Positions 24,110-38,542 are shown, numbered from the stretch's first letter. The stretch is 64,000 bases of DNA from Brachynemurus nebulosus (GCA_035578155.1 JAPWDM010000017.1:6483328-6547327); one strand, 5' to 3'. Numbers and translations are program-made. Notes: generated from the letters alone by a model not told the origin.

Positions 24110-25345
24110 TGGGCACTGGCGGATCTCATCTAAGACCTGTATCCATTTAAAATAATTCAGCTTTCTAAGAGTGAAAAGATTTTCAAAATCAGTTGAGTAG
24201 TTAATTTTTGGCGCTTTTTCGGAATAGGTGCTTGACCCATATACCCATCTAAATTAGTTTAGCTTTCTAAAAGTAAAAGAATTTTCAAAATCGGCTACTT
24301 AATTTATTTTTGGTATATCTGGGACCCAAGACCCCGAACGGACTTTGTACAGCATAGTGCTATCCACCTAAAATAAGTTAGTTCTCTAGGAATGAGAAAA
24401 TATTGAGAATCGGTTCGGTAGCTTATTTCTATCCTATATAATATAGGATATTTTATCTTTCTAACAGTAAAACTATTTTTAAAACCCGTTGTGTAGTTTT
24501 CTATGCCGCATTTGCGTCCACAGTTGTGGATCTCAGAAAACATACTGTACTTATCTAAAATAGTTTACCTCTGCAATAGTGAAAAAATTTTCAAAATCGG
24601 TCAGTTATTTTATTTTTGACACTTCTGGGTCCCATGGACTTTGACGGACCTTACATAACGTAATCTATAACTATCTAAAATAGTTTAGCTCTCTAACAGC
24701 GAAAAAATTTTCAAAATCGGTCGGTTAGTTTATTTTTGGCGCTTAAAAGATCCCAGGACTCTGGCCGACCTCATACAACATATAAGCTAAATCCATCTAA
24801 AATAGTTTACCTCTGTAATAGTGAAAAAATTTTCAAAATCAGTCGGTTATTTTATTTTTGACACTTTTAGATCCAATGGACCCTAGCGGACCTTACATAA
24901 GGTAATCTATATCTATCTAAAACAGTTTAGCTCTCTAACAGTGAAAAAATTTTCAAAATCGGTCGGTTAGTTTATTGTTGACATTTTTGGGTCCCATGGA
25001 CCTTGACGGACCTTACGTTACGTATTCTATATCTATCTAAAATAGCTTAGCTCTTTGACAGTGGAAAAATTTTCAAAATCGGTCGCTTATTTTATTTTTG
25101 ACACTTCTAGATCCAATGGACCTTAGCGGACCTTGCATGAGGTAATCTATATCTTTCTAAAATAGTTTAGCTCTCTAACAGTGAAAAAACTTTCAAAATC
25201 GGTCGGTTAGTTTATTTTTAACACTTTTGGGTCCTATGGACCCTGGCGGACCTTACATTACGTAATCTATATCTGTCTAAAATATCTAAAATAGCTTAGA
25301 TCTTTGACAGTGAAAAAATTTTCAAAATCGATCTAGTTCTTTAAA
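24110..25345. repeat. Degenerate ~117-bp tandem array, about 10 copies
   Basis: Each unit contains atctaaaatagtttagctct, an aacagtgaaaaa-type run, ttttcaaaatcggtcggtta, a 'tatttttgacacttttggg' segment and cccatggacc…cggaccttac. Divergence is greatest at the left (24110-24550) and lowest in the middle and right, so copies were homogenised unevenly. No coding frame persists through the units. Confidence 0.85.
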
Positions 25346-25750
25346 ATTATTTTCCTGGCATATAAACATTATTATTATGTTATCTTTCTATAATATTTAA
25401 TAATATTATATCATGACATTACCTTCATTACCTTGTTCATTTAAAATTCAATAAAAAAATTAAAAAAAATCTTCATTACACATGCTTAAAATATCTGGTT
25501 AATTTTAATTTAAAAAAATGAGACAGAGATATGGTATTTATAATACATAGATTTTGAATAACTACCGTTTGTTTTACGTAAAAAAAATGAAATTTTTGTA
25601 TATGTTATGAGCAACTGAGATAGAAATATAAATTACTTATTACAATGACAAAGAGAGCAAAATAAGGCAAAAGTGAAAATTACGATTTTCTCGAAAATAT
25701 ATATATATATACCTGAAATTTTATATTTAGACAATTACGTCACAAATTAG
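25346..25750. other. A+T-rich non-coding stretch
   Basis: No gene, RNA or bounded repeat recognised before the inverted arm that starts at 25751. Confidence 0.45.
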
Positions 25751-26525
25751 TTCAACCCTCCAAAATGACGTCATATAGATTTTAAACCAATAACTGAATA
25801 CAAAATTTTTAATACTCCTAAAAAATACTCCTTCTCGATTTAACATTACGAGTTAGAAAGAGATAATATAATAATATAATCCAACCTAATTAAACAAAAA
25901 CAACTGAAATATTAATGATAATAATATAAAGAGGCGACTTACGTCGTTACCTATTTGTAACCACACTCCAGAAGAAGACGTAATTATAATGAGTTGTCTG
26001 TCAAATGTTACTCTTAATAAGATTTTCAAATTTGTTTAATTTGTACAGTAAGGCTCAACGTAATGGTAAACTAGCAATTAGATTTTACCGTACAAATGGT
26101 TTAAATAGTTATAAATTATAGCTATTTAATGACAAACAAATCAACCAAACTTTTCAATCTTATACCTAAACTTTTTCTATCAATAACAACTCACTCATAT
26201 TTTATTTTAAAAATACCTATTTTTTTAGCTTATCGTACTTTTTAACTTGACCTAGTAGTGTACTTTTAATCAGTTTTAGAAATCAGTTTACTTATTGTAA
26301 TTCAAATGTTTGATGAATTTCTGCAAGGAAAATTCAGCTACTACACCATATCTCACCAGGTCACCATAAAAAACGCTTTTATATTCTCCAGCCGCCATAT
26401 TGAAATCACTGTTGTGTGAGGACAATTTTGCCACGCATATTTGAAAAATAGAGTCCATATCCTTTAATTTGAGATATTGCAGATCTATTTTAAGCAACAC
26501 CAATTTTTGACACCAGGGTGTCCCG
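25751..26525 (+). repeat. Outer inverted arm, left copy
   Basis: Matches 30214-30988 in reverse orientation, from ttcaacccctc-like text at the outer end to acaccagggtgtcccg at the inner end, without a net length change. Short peptides readable at 26288-26503 (-) and 30083-30451 (+) are the same text in the two arms. Presence in an inverted repeat alone does not make them genes. Confidence 0.85.
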
Positions 26526-27841
<1,316 letters not shown>

Positions 27842-27848
<7 letters not shown>

Positions 27849-28097
27849 TTTGGCGAATCGGCATCATTGTCGGATTGTGGCAACCTCCAAATAAAATTCT
27901 ATCATAGTCCCAAGCTCAAGTCTTACCATGACAGTGACAGTAGTAGCTGAATTTTTTTTTCAGTCGGAAATTCATTCAAACAATTGAAGATAGGAAGTAA
28001 TGAAATAAAAATTTGAAATATATTTAGAAATACACTACCAGCTCAAGTGAGAAAGTACAATAAGCCAAAAAAATATATATTTTTAAGATCAATCAAT
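27842..28097 (+). repeat. Inner inverted arm, left copy
   Basis: Inverted match to 29873-30128, from aaattttggcgaatcggc next to the TA tract to aagatcaatcaattt at the inner end. Its middle (catagtcccaagctcaagtc, then ccatgacagtgacagt and gctgaatttt) is a diverged relative of the 3' half of repeat family A. Confidence 0.8.
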
Positions 28098-29872
28098 TTC
28101 ATCAAAATCCTCCTAGTAGTTTTTGCATGATGCGTACACAGACAGACGGACAGGTCAAAATTTAAATATCGCTGTTTTGGTATCTAAATTAATAACTGTC
28201 TATAATATCAGTGCAATTTTCCAAAAATATTCCATGTACATACAGACACGGTCCATTCAGGCCCGACTAGAGGGTGGGGTAACTGGGGTTCTAGCTCTGG
28301 GGCCCGGGCTTGAGGAGGGGGCCCGTAACTGTCTATAGAGGGCCAAGGAAAAAAGGTCTTTTTGTTCATAACTTATTTTCTTAGGAGGAATTTTTTAAAA
28401 GAATGTAGTTTATTCCCGGGGCCAACTTTTTTCTCCACGGCCCTGGGTCCATTTACAGTTTTATTATATGTATTTATAGATTTGTAATGCACTGCATTTT
28501 GTAAGAAACAAAGACATGTACTTGGAATTTATTAATTGTTTTTAAAAAGTTTTTGGAAATAAATTTAATTTTCTGGGGGTTTTAAGGGCCTTATTATTTC
28601 ATACGCATCCGTTTAATGATAAGTTTAACCTTTCCCGTATTATAAAATTCATATGTAAATCGGCGTTGATGTCTCTTTTCCAAAACCACGGTCTATTACA
28701 ATAAGTAATATGAACTGCCATATTTGATTTTGTGGACTTTTAATATCAAAGCTTTCCAGTGATGAAGGAAGGGTTACTAACAATATTATCTTTATCAAAT
28801 ATGGTAATTAAACTTTGTATACCTTAAAAATTAAGGTCAATTAACTTTTATTAATGAAATGATGTTTTTGAATCGCTTTCAGTTTTCGTTAGTACAAGGT
28901 CTAATAACAAAATAAATTAATTTTTCCATTAATCTTCTAAACCAGACGTCAGAAAACTACGGTCGCTGGGCCAGACCTGACCCACCTGTTGTTTTTAATC
29001 CGGCTCTCCAATCAATATAGTGTGCCTTTAACTTTAGTAATGCTTTTTAATGATGAATTTTTAGAATGAGTATTTTTACTAGAAGATAGCAAAATAAATT
29101 ATCTAAAGTTTAAAGACATGGGTCAATCCAAATTCTAGAATGATGATACTATCCATTAAAATCACCTTGGTGGAGCCCTTGACAATAATATAAGGGCACG
29201 AGGATTGTAAAATGCCTATTTATATTCCTTTCTGTAATAATGATATTGATATTCATAACTTTACACCTACTTAAGGGATATTTGTGGCTCTATACAAAAA
29301 TTTTAGGGGTATAAGAATTTTCTTGATCCCAGATTCGCACTCAGAGTCGAAAAATGCAAAGAAATACCATAGTCACTCACCCAAATCACAACCCTGATTT
29401 TTTTCGAAGGGGTGCCTTATTGTTACTTAACCTAAATTTATATTTTTTTAATACATCTTCTACCAATCTGACCTTGCTGAAATTTCTACACACGATAACT
29501 ATGTTAGAGCCAAATAACATATAGTTTTTTGGTAGGTGTCACTCAAGGAGTTGATGTAAAACATGCATCCTCAAAAATTCAATTATTATTTTAATCTAGT
29601 AAATAACGTCGTACGAATGTAAAAAAATTATATAATATAAAGCTACTTTATGTCAACATTCTTTATTAATTTCAACTAATTATCTTCAATAGTTTTGAGG
29701 AAAAACAATTTTAAATTTAAGGGTTGTTACCCCCATATCTCTGACAATATAGGGGGTACAGGTCTAATACCTATATTTTCGAACATTACTCACCATGAGC
29801 AACATTCGTGAAAAAGAATAGCCGAAAAAGCCGCTGGGCCGAAATCACATAATGCTTACCCGGTGAGACCCT
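28098..29872. other. Centre of the inverted complex; possible hAT-type ends
   Basis: Contains a copy of the repeat seen at position 1 (28131-28245). It also has a G-rich stretch (28255-28345, with tctggggcccgggcttg) and, at 28946-29012, a segment beginning cagacgtcagaaaactacgg followed by tcgctgggccagacctg. Both G-rich texts resemble ends of insect hAT-type elements, but matching opposite ends were not found. No gene. Confidence 0.35.
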
Positions 29873-30144
29873 TTGATTGATTTTAAAAATATTTATTTTT
29901 TTAGCTTATTGTACTTTCTCACTTGAGCTAGTAGTGTATTTCTAAACATATTTCAAATTTTTATTTCATTACTTCCTATCTTCAATTGTTTGAATGAATT
30001 TCCGACTGAAAAGAAAATTCAGCTACTACTGTCACTGTCATGGTAAGACTTGAGCTTGGGACTATGATAGAATTTTATTTGGATGTTGCCACAATCCGAA
30101 AATGATGCCGATTCGCCAAAATTTATATATATATATATATATAT

Positions 30145-30199
<55 letters not shown>

Positions 30200-30213
30200 A
30201 CATTCTTTCTGAA
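29873..30213 (-). repeat. Inner inverted arm, right copy, and TA tract
   Basis: 29873-30128 mirrors 27842-28097. A TA tract (about 30124-30197, one 'gata' interruption) and the short text ggacattctttctgaa follow, leading straight into the outer arm at 30214. Confidence 0.8.
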
Positions 30214-30988
30214 CGGGACACCCTGCTATCAAAAATTGGTGTTGCTTAAAATAGATCTGCAATATCTCAAATTAAAGGATATGGACTCTATTTTGCAAAT
30301 ATGCGTGGCAAAATTGTCCTCACACAACAGTGATTTCAATATGGCGGCTGGAGAATATAAAAGCGTTTTTTATGGTGACTTGGTGAGATATGGTGTAGTA
30401 GCTGAATTTTCCTTGCAGAAATTCATCAAACATTTGAATTGCAATAAGTAAACTGATTTCTAAAACTGTTTAAAAGTACACTACTAGGTCAAGTTAAAAA
30501 GTACGATAAGCTAAGAAAATAAGCATTTTTAAAATAAAATATGAGTGAGTTGTTATTGATAGAAAAAGTTTAGGTATAAGATTGAAAAGTTTGGTTGATT
30601 TGTTTGTCATTAAATAGCTATAATTTATAACTATTTAAACCATTTGCACGGTAAAATCTAATTACTAGTTTGCTATTACGTTGAGCCTTACTGTACAAAT
30701 TAAACAAATTTGAAAATCTTATTAAGAGTAACATTTGACAGACAACTCATTATAATTACGTCTTCTTCTAGAGTGTGGTTACAAATAGGTAACGACGTAA
30801 GTCGCCTCTTTATATTATTATCATTAATATTTCAGTTGTTTTTGTTTAATTAGGTTGGATTATATTATTATATTATCTCTTTCTAACTCGTAATGTTAAA
30901 TCGAGAAGGAGTATTTTGAAGGAGTATTAAAAATTTTGTATTCAGTTATTGGTTTAAAATCTATATGACGTCATTTTGAAGGGTTGAA
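30214..30988 (-). repeat. Outer inverted arm, right copy
   Basis: Inverted copy of 25751-26525 with only scattered substitutions. Contains the landmark aatatggcggctggagaata and ends in cattttgaagggttgaa. Confidence 0.85.
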
Positions 30989-31008
30989 CTTCAAAACATA
31001 TTTCTTCA

Positions 31009-31120
31009 AATCATATTTCTTCTTCAAGGGACTTCAAAACATATTTCTGCCATAGTCCCGGACTCAGATTGCCTTGAGACCTACTGTAATAGCTGAATTT
31101 CGAGTTTTCGAAATTTGCTA
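31009..31120 (+). repeat. Repeat family A, 3' fragment
   Basis: gggacttcaaaacatatttc, a ccatagtcccggactcag segment and a gctgaatttcgag…cgaaatttgct end match the 3' half of the copies at 2735, 9222 and 10036. The 5' half and TA tract are absent. Confidence 0.65.
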
Positions 31121-31690
31121 AAAAGAAGTCTTTTTGAAGGCCTCCTTACGAGTTATTAATATGATACTTTAATTACGTCATTTTTAAGAATTCTTGATTA
31201 AAAACTCCTTATGAATTCCTTTTTCTGATTTCATAAGACCTCTTAATTAAAAGCTCTTTTAAGAAATCTTTTTTCGGAACTATATACGAATTAGATGTGA
31301 CGCATGCGTTTCAAAGTTATTATTTTGATTATTTTTAAATTATAACCTAGAATTTAGTACAGTTGATGTTTTTATGAAATTGAAAACGTGCTTTATTGAA
31401 ATTTGTTATGTGCATCACTTTATCAGATATAAATAGATAAGGTATGTATTGAATAGGTTTAAGGAATAAATATGTGATTTTGAGCTAATTTCACTTACCG
31501 CATCCCTATTCACTTACCGGGCGCCTAGTTTACTTACCGCATTATTATTTTTTGGTTTCCATGGATATAAACAAACGTTCGGGAAATGTAACTTACCAGC
31601 ATTGTTAACAGCATCGCTAAATGCATGAAACTACACGATCGTGCAAAAAATACTATTCCGCACAAATAATTTATTCTCATTTGTAATTTG
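31121..31690. other. Non-coding; triple cttaccg motif
   Basis: At 31490-31545 the motif cacttaccgcat / cacttaccgggcgc / acttaccgcatt occurs three times at about 20-bp spacing. No gene recognised in the stretch. Confidence 0.45.
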
Positions 31691-31694
31691 TAAC

Positions 31695-33030
31695 GAACGG
31701 TACATATCAAAGGTATCCGGAATTTTGCGAACACATAAGATTCGCGGAAATTTGCGAACAGTAAGAGTTTTTACTACCTGAGACTGATCTGACAAGATTA
31801 CAGGCATATTTGCGCTGCGGAAATTTGCGAACACTCTTTTTTTCCTTTTAAAATTTGTTAAAATAGCGTAAACACCCATTTACAGAATGAATCTAATTAT
31901 ATCAGCTTGGAAAACCCGACACATTCCGTTTCGTTTATACATCTTAAATGTTGGCAAAATATGACTGACCCCCACTGACACCGACAAAATAGTAATAATA
32001 TTATTTTATTACAGTAGATAATAATATTAAACGAAGGAGAAATAATTCTAATTGTTGTTAATTTTTTGAAAAGAGAACGTATACTCCAATTATTATCATC
32101 TTTACGTAACACAATGAAGTAATAAGAATTAAGGGTATATTTTTAAATATTTTAAAAGAAAACTGCTTTTTGGTAAATATTTGCTATTTATTTACTTTTC
32201 ATTATCTACATCCACCATAAAACACATTCCTTACAATTTTCCCGTAATGAGTCACTGCTAAATATCAATATAAATCATGCACTCATGGTTACCGTCTAGC
32301 TTATCTCATTTACGTTGTAACTAGCAAAATAGTTAGCAATATGGGAATTATTTTAACCAACCGAGGCAAGTCATGTGCTTATTACAATGAATTTTCTTAC
32401 CTGCATTCTAAGAAAAACATTATAACGTGAATAAAGTGTGATGGAAATCAGTTTGGTGATAGGAAAATGGCGCACTATCATAAATGCTTACAGCAAGTTA
32501 CGAAATTAGTAAATAAACAGGAAAATTTAGCTTTTCCACATTACTTTAATCTTTAATATCTTAGTAATCAATGATGCGTAAAATATTATTATTTTTTAAT
32601 AATAAACTGTACACATGAGAACATTTTATTTCATTTTTATACATAATATTATGAAGATTCTGAATAATAGGTAAATCTGTAAACAAACCTAATGATGCAA
32701 TACCTTATATTCTTATACAGTATAGGCACATGCTGATTAAATGTCGAACTTGTCGATTTTTTTCTTTTATAATGGGTAATAACATATCTACTTCCACATT
32801 TTTTACAAAAATAATATTTAAGACATTTTGTTTAAACACGTAAAAAAGGGGCGTTCATCTTATTTTGCTATATTCTAAGTGGAAGTGTGGAAAACTAAAA
32901 GTGTTTGCAAATTTCCGCTATTCAAATATGTAGGTAATCTTACCCGGTCAGTCTCAGGTAATAAAAATCATAACTGTTCACTAATTTCCGTGTTCGCAAA
33001 AATCCGGCATTCCATATCAAAATACAAAGC
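31695..33030. mobile_element. 1.3-kb inverted-repeat element (non-autonomous DNA transposon-like)
   Basis: About 140 bp at each end are inverted copies. The left (atatcaaaggtatccgg, attttgcgaacac, ctacctgagactgatctg) pairs with the right (cagtctcaggtaat, gtgttcgcaaaaa, ccggcattccatatc). The motif aatttgcgaacac recurs three times in the left terminal region, possibly subterminal binding sites. The interior shows no transposase. Confidence 0.65.
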
Positions 33031-33199
33031 AATAGTAGATCTGTACATTTTCATTATATTTAATTGACAAAGTTTGGCCGGAAACTATCAATATTGTATA
33101 ACAAAATGTAAACATTTTGCAAATAAATAAATAAATAAAAAAAATGCACTAGAAATAATTTTTTTGCATTGTAAGGCAGTACGGTGATGCTTCAGATTC

Positions 33200-33317
<118 letters not shown>

Positions 33318-34915
33318 AGATTCGCTAGTTTTCGTCCAATTAGTGGGAGTTGATAGCTTTGCCACATAAAAAGAATATGTTCAACTGATCTAATGCTAAT
33401 GAATTATATTGCTATTTATTGCTTATATAGTACATTTTAAGTTGATATAAAATGATAACTAATTACTTTCACTGTCTTTTTATAAAAAAAATAATAATGA
33501 TAAATATACAGATTTCGCTAGTTTTCGTGCAAGAAAGTTAGTTGTCGACCACATGTAGGCTAGTTTTCGACCACCATTTAGGTTAAGAATTGGGTATTTG
33601 ACTGTGGTTGTAAAAAAGGCTACTTTTAATTTTAAATGATTATTTGAGTTATGAGAGTACCAAATATTGCCATTTTACAAATAATATCGCTCAAAATTAT
33701 GAAAATTCTATTTTTTAAAAATTACAAAATTTACCTTAATGATGACGTAATCAGAAACATAAATTTGAAATGGCTTATTACGTCACCGCTCAGTATTTAT
33801 AAAAATGTCACTGTAGTAACCGTAATAACAAAATAGTTGTCATATTATTTCTCACATTTTATCTGTATTTCATTGCGTTTTGTGTTATTTTGCGTAATAT
33901 ATTAACAACGGGAGTCGGATTTATAAAAGCTGATAATTATAATCTTCGCGAATTGATCCTTTAATGGTAGCAAGTTTCTTTACAATCATTAATGGTTTTT
34001 TTTGAACAAAATTAAAAAATATAAAGACTTTTGTGTATATATAAATAACGTATTATGTTTTTAATATTTTTTTTAAAAATAGATAACATACACGACACTT
34101 ATGGGAATAATTTTTAATTTTATTTTTGGATCCGCAAGCGTGTCGTATGGTGAAGATGTCATAGAATATATGTGTCACTGACAGTGAGGATAATTACACG
34201 TTGTTACTGTAAAATTTGTCTAGTACCTAAAATTTATGCTAAATCTTGTTCATTTTGGGTCGAGAAATAAATAACACGCCACAAGTAATTAATTAAATAT
34301 GAAATGTTTATACAATAATTTGCTGAAAAAAAATTGCATTTGGGAGAGTGAAATGAAATTTTATTTTTTTTTTTTTTAGTTTTGGAAATGAAATCTGAGC
34401 TAATTCCATGTGATTTAAAGTTCTCGAATTTTGTTCTTATCTCTCGTATTCATTTAAAAAAGTAAAATTGTGAAAAAATAACAACAAAATACTTACAAAC
34501 AATGCTTACTATGATATGGACCATTTGACAATTCTGACAAGTAAAGGTCTTGAAGTGATAATTCCCAATTTTGATGAAACTTGGTAGGTGTGTAGAACAC
34601 AGAAAAATAACAGATACGTATTTTTCTTTATCGGCCAAAAACGCCATTTAAGGCGTGAAATCAACCCCCAAAGTTGGGGTAAAAATTTAATTTTGTTAAA
34701 TTACTCGAAAACTATAATAGATAGAAGTAGCAGGGCTAGAACAGTACGGCCGCACCGGTTGTCTCAACAGTTTGGGTACATCCTGACGCAAGATCTACTC
34801 AGTACATCCTGACGCAAGATGTACCCAAACTTTTAAGACACACTGTACCTAGTGTATGGATTGATCTTTGACCCGGCACGTACCGAGTACATGTATTTAA
34901 AATTTGTTGTTGACA
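33318..34915. other. Non-coding, decayed repeats, fragment related to palindrome family
   Basis: At 33320-33575 the text tcgctagttttcg occurs twice with gtcgaccac nearby. At 34555-34735 (tatcggccaaaaacgcc, then gcgtgaaatcaacccc, then a ctcgaaaactat segment) it resembles one arm of the palindrome 4419-5879. At 34767-34830 a 30-bp unit (acatcctgacgcaagat) is tandemly duplicated. No gene seen. Confidence 0.45.
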
Positions 34916-35669
34916 TTAATTATTCTTATTATAATATGTTATTGAAGCGATTACTATAAGAATTTTATCTAATATTATCATTTTCCTATTCTTTCTATAC
35001 TAATTTCAGTTGATGCTATTCAAATTTTCCCAAAAAATTGCCCAACTAACCCCGATCTACCCTATATCATTTTAATACTGATACATATTTATATTAGGGT
35101 ATAATAGTATTGTATTTATTCATATTTTAAATTACTATAATTTTAACACATTGCTTAATATAAAAATGATAACAACATTGAATTTTGCTAAATTATTATA
35201 GATTAGTGTCTATATTAGAAAATTCACATGTAAAATCAAAATTTTTATAAACTAGAACATTTTGAATTTGCTACTTTATCATTAACACACATATATAATA
35301 TCACATATATAACGGGTGTATATTTAATATTTTTAATAAATACTTCAGTATACAGGGTGTATCATGAAATATGCTTTCGAATTAGAATGGTAAATATCAT
35401 TAGATTTTTTTCAATACTTTTATAGGTTAACGAAAGAAACTTCTTGCTGTAAAAAATAGGGGAATTCAGGGTAACAATTAAATAAAACGCACATAATTTC
35501 TTTTAAATATTATTTATAGAATTTGTATACAAAAATATTAAATTTCTTAAATATATTTATTACGTAAAATCTATTTATTTTCCATATAAAATTTTTTTAA
35601 AAGAATACAATTTTCTAATGAACAAATTTTATCTGAATGAAGCATACAACGTCTTGAATAATATTCATC

Positions 35670-36063
35670 TCACAGATTGGAAATCTTCGGCACATCAAAT
35701 ATTTCTTCCAAATTCAAAATCCACGGCTGGTTTTCGGTGTCATCAAGCAAATTTGAAATCCGTTTCTTCTTTTCACTGCCCTTGACGTATATGACATCAA
35801 ACTTTTTTAATATAGGTTTCAATATGGTATGAAGTTTTTTGTACCGAATAAATCCATACGACCAAGGGATAAATCCCATGTCAATTTCGGCAAAGCCAAC
35901 GTGCAGCAACCCGTTCATATTTCTCCGGCAACTCGTTGATATCAAACGATGCGTCGAATATAAGATGTAATATTTCATCCGAATTTTCCGCACCGATACC
36001 AACTTCTTTAAAAGAAAATTGATTGTTAGCTCCTTGATAGCCTTGTATATCAAGAAACGCCAT
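35670..36063 (-). pseudogene. DEDD-like fold protein, left-arm copy
   Basis: Exact mirror of 44673-45066, with the same in-frame TGA and frame change in the middle. See the right-arm copy for motifs. Both disabling changes are shared, so they predate the duplication of the arm or were spread by conversion. Confidence 0.6.
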
Positions 36064-36246
36064 TTTTTACCGCCGGACCGCCGTAGAACTGAAATTATTC
36101 ACACAATCCACAACTTTATATAAAATAATTAAAAGTGGTGAGGATAGTTAGTTAATTTGTAGGATGTATTCGAAAATAGCTACTAATAGCTATTGCTAGT
36201 TTACAATCAAATTGCAAACTGTTAATAATGTTCAACACATTGGTGA

Positions 36247-36408
36247 TTACCATGTTCTTTTTACTTTAAGACCTAGTGATTTAAGCAATGCTAAATTTTC
36301 GGGTGAAATGTGTTGTTGCTTAAATGTTTTACGTTTAATGATCTTAGGTTTCGAAAACCCTTTGCTATGTTGGCTAGCGGTGAACTGCTCTGAATTGTAA
36401 ATTAACAT
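36247..36408 (-). CDS. Small basic protein, 53 residues, left-arm copy
   Basis: Mirror image of 44328-44489, intact start to stop. The product is Lys-rich (KPKIIKRKTFK) and ends with an LLKSLGLKVKR motif. See the right-arm copy for the interpretation. Confidence 0.45.
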   Translation of the reverse strand: MLIYNSEQFTASQHSKGFSKPKIIKRKTFKQQHISPENLALLKSLGLKVKRTW

Positions 36409-36599
36409 GGTTCGAAATGCAATTGTTTTATCACGAAAGTAAAATTTTCAACGAGAGAGATGTTAACTCTTTGGCAACCACCGGTAAATAGATAATATTT
36501 TGTGTAAGTTCAACTATTTTATACCCCTTAACCATGATAGGGTGTATGAGCTGGAGTATAACTCAGAAAATTATATAGCGGTGGTGACGTAACACACAA

Positions 36600-36830
36600 A
36601 TGTGCTGGTTGTGTTGCAGTTGTGGCGGTTGTGGTGGTGGCGGTGGTGGTCTGACGGTTGTGGTGTTTGTGTGGTGGTAGCGGTGGTGTATGTGTGGCGG
36701 TGGCGGTGTTTGTGTGGCAGTTGTGTGGTGGTGGCGGTAGGTTTGTGTGGCGGTGGCGGTGGTGTTTGTGTGGCGGTGGCGGTGGTGTTTGTGTGGTGGT
36801 GGCGGTGGTTGTGTGGCGGTTGTGGTGATA
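36600..36830 (-). repeat. CCACCG-rich minisatellite, left-arm copy
   Basis: On the plus strand this is a G/T-rich run of gtggcggtggtggt-like units, and on the minus strand a C/A-rich run. It is the mirror of 43906-44136. It reads open in several frames (Pro/Thr/His on one strand, Val/Trp/Gly on the other), which is a property of the repeat and no evidence for a protein. Confidence 0.85.
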
Positions 36831-36958
36831 GCGGGATAGCAGCGGTGTTTGCAGCTGAAGTGAACAACTTATCATTAATTCTATAAAAAGCAGCAATTTA
36901 CTGTAGACAATGAATCGGTGGTGACATCTCGCGGTGTTTGTTGAACGCAATATCTAAA

Positions 36959-37199
36959 TTAATCATCATCATAATCGCTAGCATCTTCTTTATCAGTTTC
37001 ATCCAGATAATCACCTAGTGGCTCAATAACATCAGCCTTTTGAAGTTCGCGAAGTATAGAGAATATTTCTTGACCGACAGTAGTTTCTTTTAAAGCATCT
37101 AACTCTTCGATTAAAGCTTCACGATCGTCAACGTTAAACAACATGTTTTTATTTTCCTCTAAACTTCGAATAATATTGAGTATTTTTTCACCAGTCTCT
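36959..37199 (-). pseudogene. 3' fragment of zinc-finger/acidic gene (left arm, truncated)
   Basis: Minus-strand copy of the final part of 42901-43777, from the text for ETGEKILNIIRSLEENK to the acidic tail (DETDKEDASDYDDD). It stops abruptly at the inner edge of the arm. No start, finger or upstream sequence is present, so it cannot make the full protein. Confidence 0.8.
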
Positions 37200-38542
37200 T
37201 ACAACAAAGCTGTGGGATTGGGTGTATAAATTTACGAAAATATTACTTTGTTTAATGACAGCCAGATCCCACAACCTTGTTATTGATAGAAACCTCAGTA
37301 CTGTATGTTTCGAAAATAAAAAATAATTTTAGTTTGATGATCGAAATCCCTGAAAGATTTCTGAAAGTGTAGGAATATTAAAAGAAATCAAAATTTCAAA
37401 CAATATCAATTTATTACAAAAATGGATAAATATTACAGAGTACACAGCGAGAAATTAATCTACAATCCTTCAAAAAAATAAGTAATATAAATTTTAATCC
37501 GAGAAATTTAAAAAGGCTTTGATGACAGAAAGCCACAATGCTGCATTCATCAAAACAAAAGTTAATTTTTTCACAACAGTACCAAAAGAAATTGAAAATA
37601 TTCGTTTACGAAATATATGAATTTACTTTACAATGAATTGAATTGAAATTAAAATATTTAACACCAAAAATTAATTAAAGAAACGATACAATACATTACC
37701 GTACATAAAAAATAAAATTTTACTTAAACTGGTTTCGCCAGGTAAACGTACACAATAACAAAGGTTAAGAAAATTATTAATTACGTGTATACGTTTATGT
37801 AAAAGTGGGTTTAACCACGAGGTATGAAAATGTACGATATACGATGTTGTAATAATTTAAAAAAAATATAATCTTGACAACTTATTTAAATTAACTTATC
37901 AATGTAAAAAAAAATATAATAAATACACACTATTGACAATTAAACTATCAACGTGAAAAAAAGTATTTATATATACCAATTGACAAGAAAATAAATTCAA
38001 TAACACTCACCAAAAATTATATGGCGTCAAAAGCGTTATCAAATTAATCAATAATTAATAAAGGAAAATATAAAGTTACAACATCGTAATACCGAAGCAC
38101 CTTCACACCAAACTACCAATAATGGTATATTCTTGAAGTATTAAATCAAACATTTATAAAAATGTCTGTAAAGACCTGAAGGGTCAGTCAGACGAGATAG
38201 CTGTGGAGATGTTTCCCCAATCAGCTGTTACACCACACTACTTATGCTCAGCAGTTATCTACAAAGCTGACATCGGAGATAAGAAGTGTGACGTATGTCG
38301 CAGGCGCATTACGAATTCTAGAATGTAAAAGAATGTACATTTATAAATATGGTTATTATATAATTTTAAATAATCGAACAGCAGTGATTGCGGCAAATTG
38401 ATAAATGAAATTTAAGGTTTTAAATTTAAGGTTTGAACAGATACGTACTTATAATATAAAGGACAATTTCCGACAACGCTGCATGCTCGGCCTGCAAAAA
38501 CAAATTTTCTAATAGGAAAATTTAAAAGAAAAGGAGATACAC
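37200..38542 (-). other. Non-coding, probable 3' region of the gypsy element
   Basis: Lies downstream of the integrase frame on the minus strand, where a 3' LTR would be expected. The left part starts tacaacaaagctgtggga. The middle (38100-38300) is less A+T-rich, with text such as gtgtaacagctgattgg on the minus strand. I could not find a matching copy at the 5' side (41940-42900), so no LTR pair can be defined. Confidence 0.4.

Larger units (their letters stand above)
34916..37199 (-). repeat. Long inverted arm, left copy (2.28 kb)
   Basis: Mirror image of 43537-45580 plus 47691-47929 (paired coordinates sum to 80736 on the inner side of the nested insertion). Every mirrored reading frame is identical between arms, so they are young or kept identical by conversion. 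It carries minus-strand copies of the two downstream genes of the right arm and only the 3' third of the zinc-finger gene. The inner boundary at 37199 cuts that gene. Confidence 0.9.
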
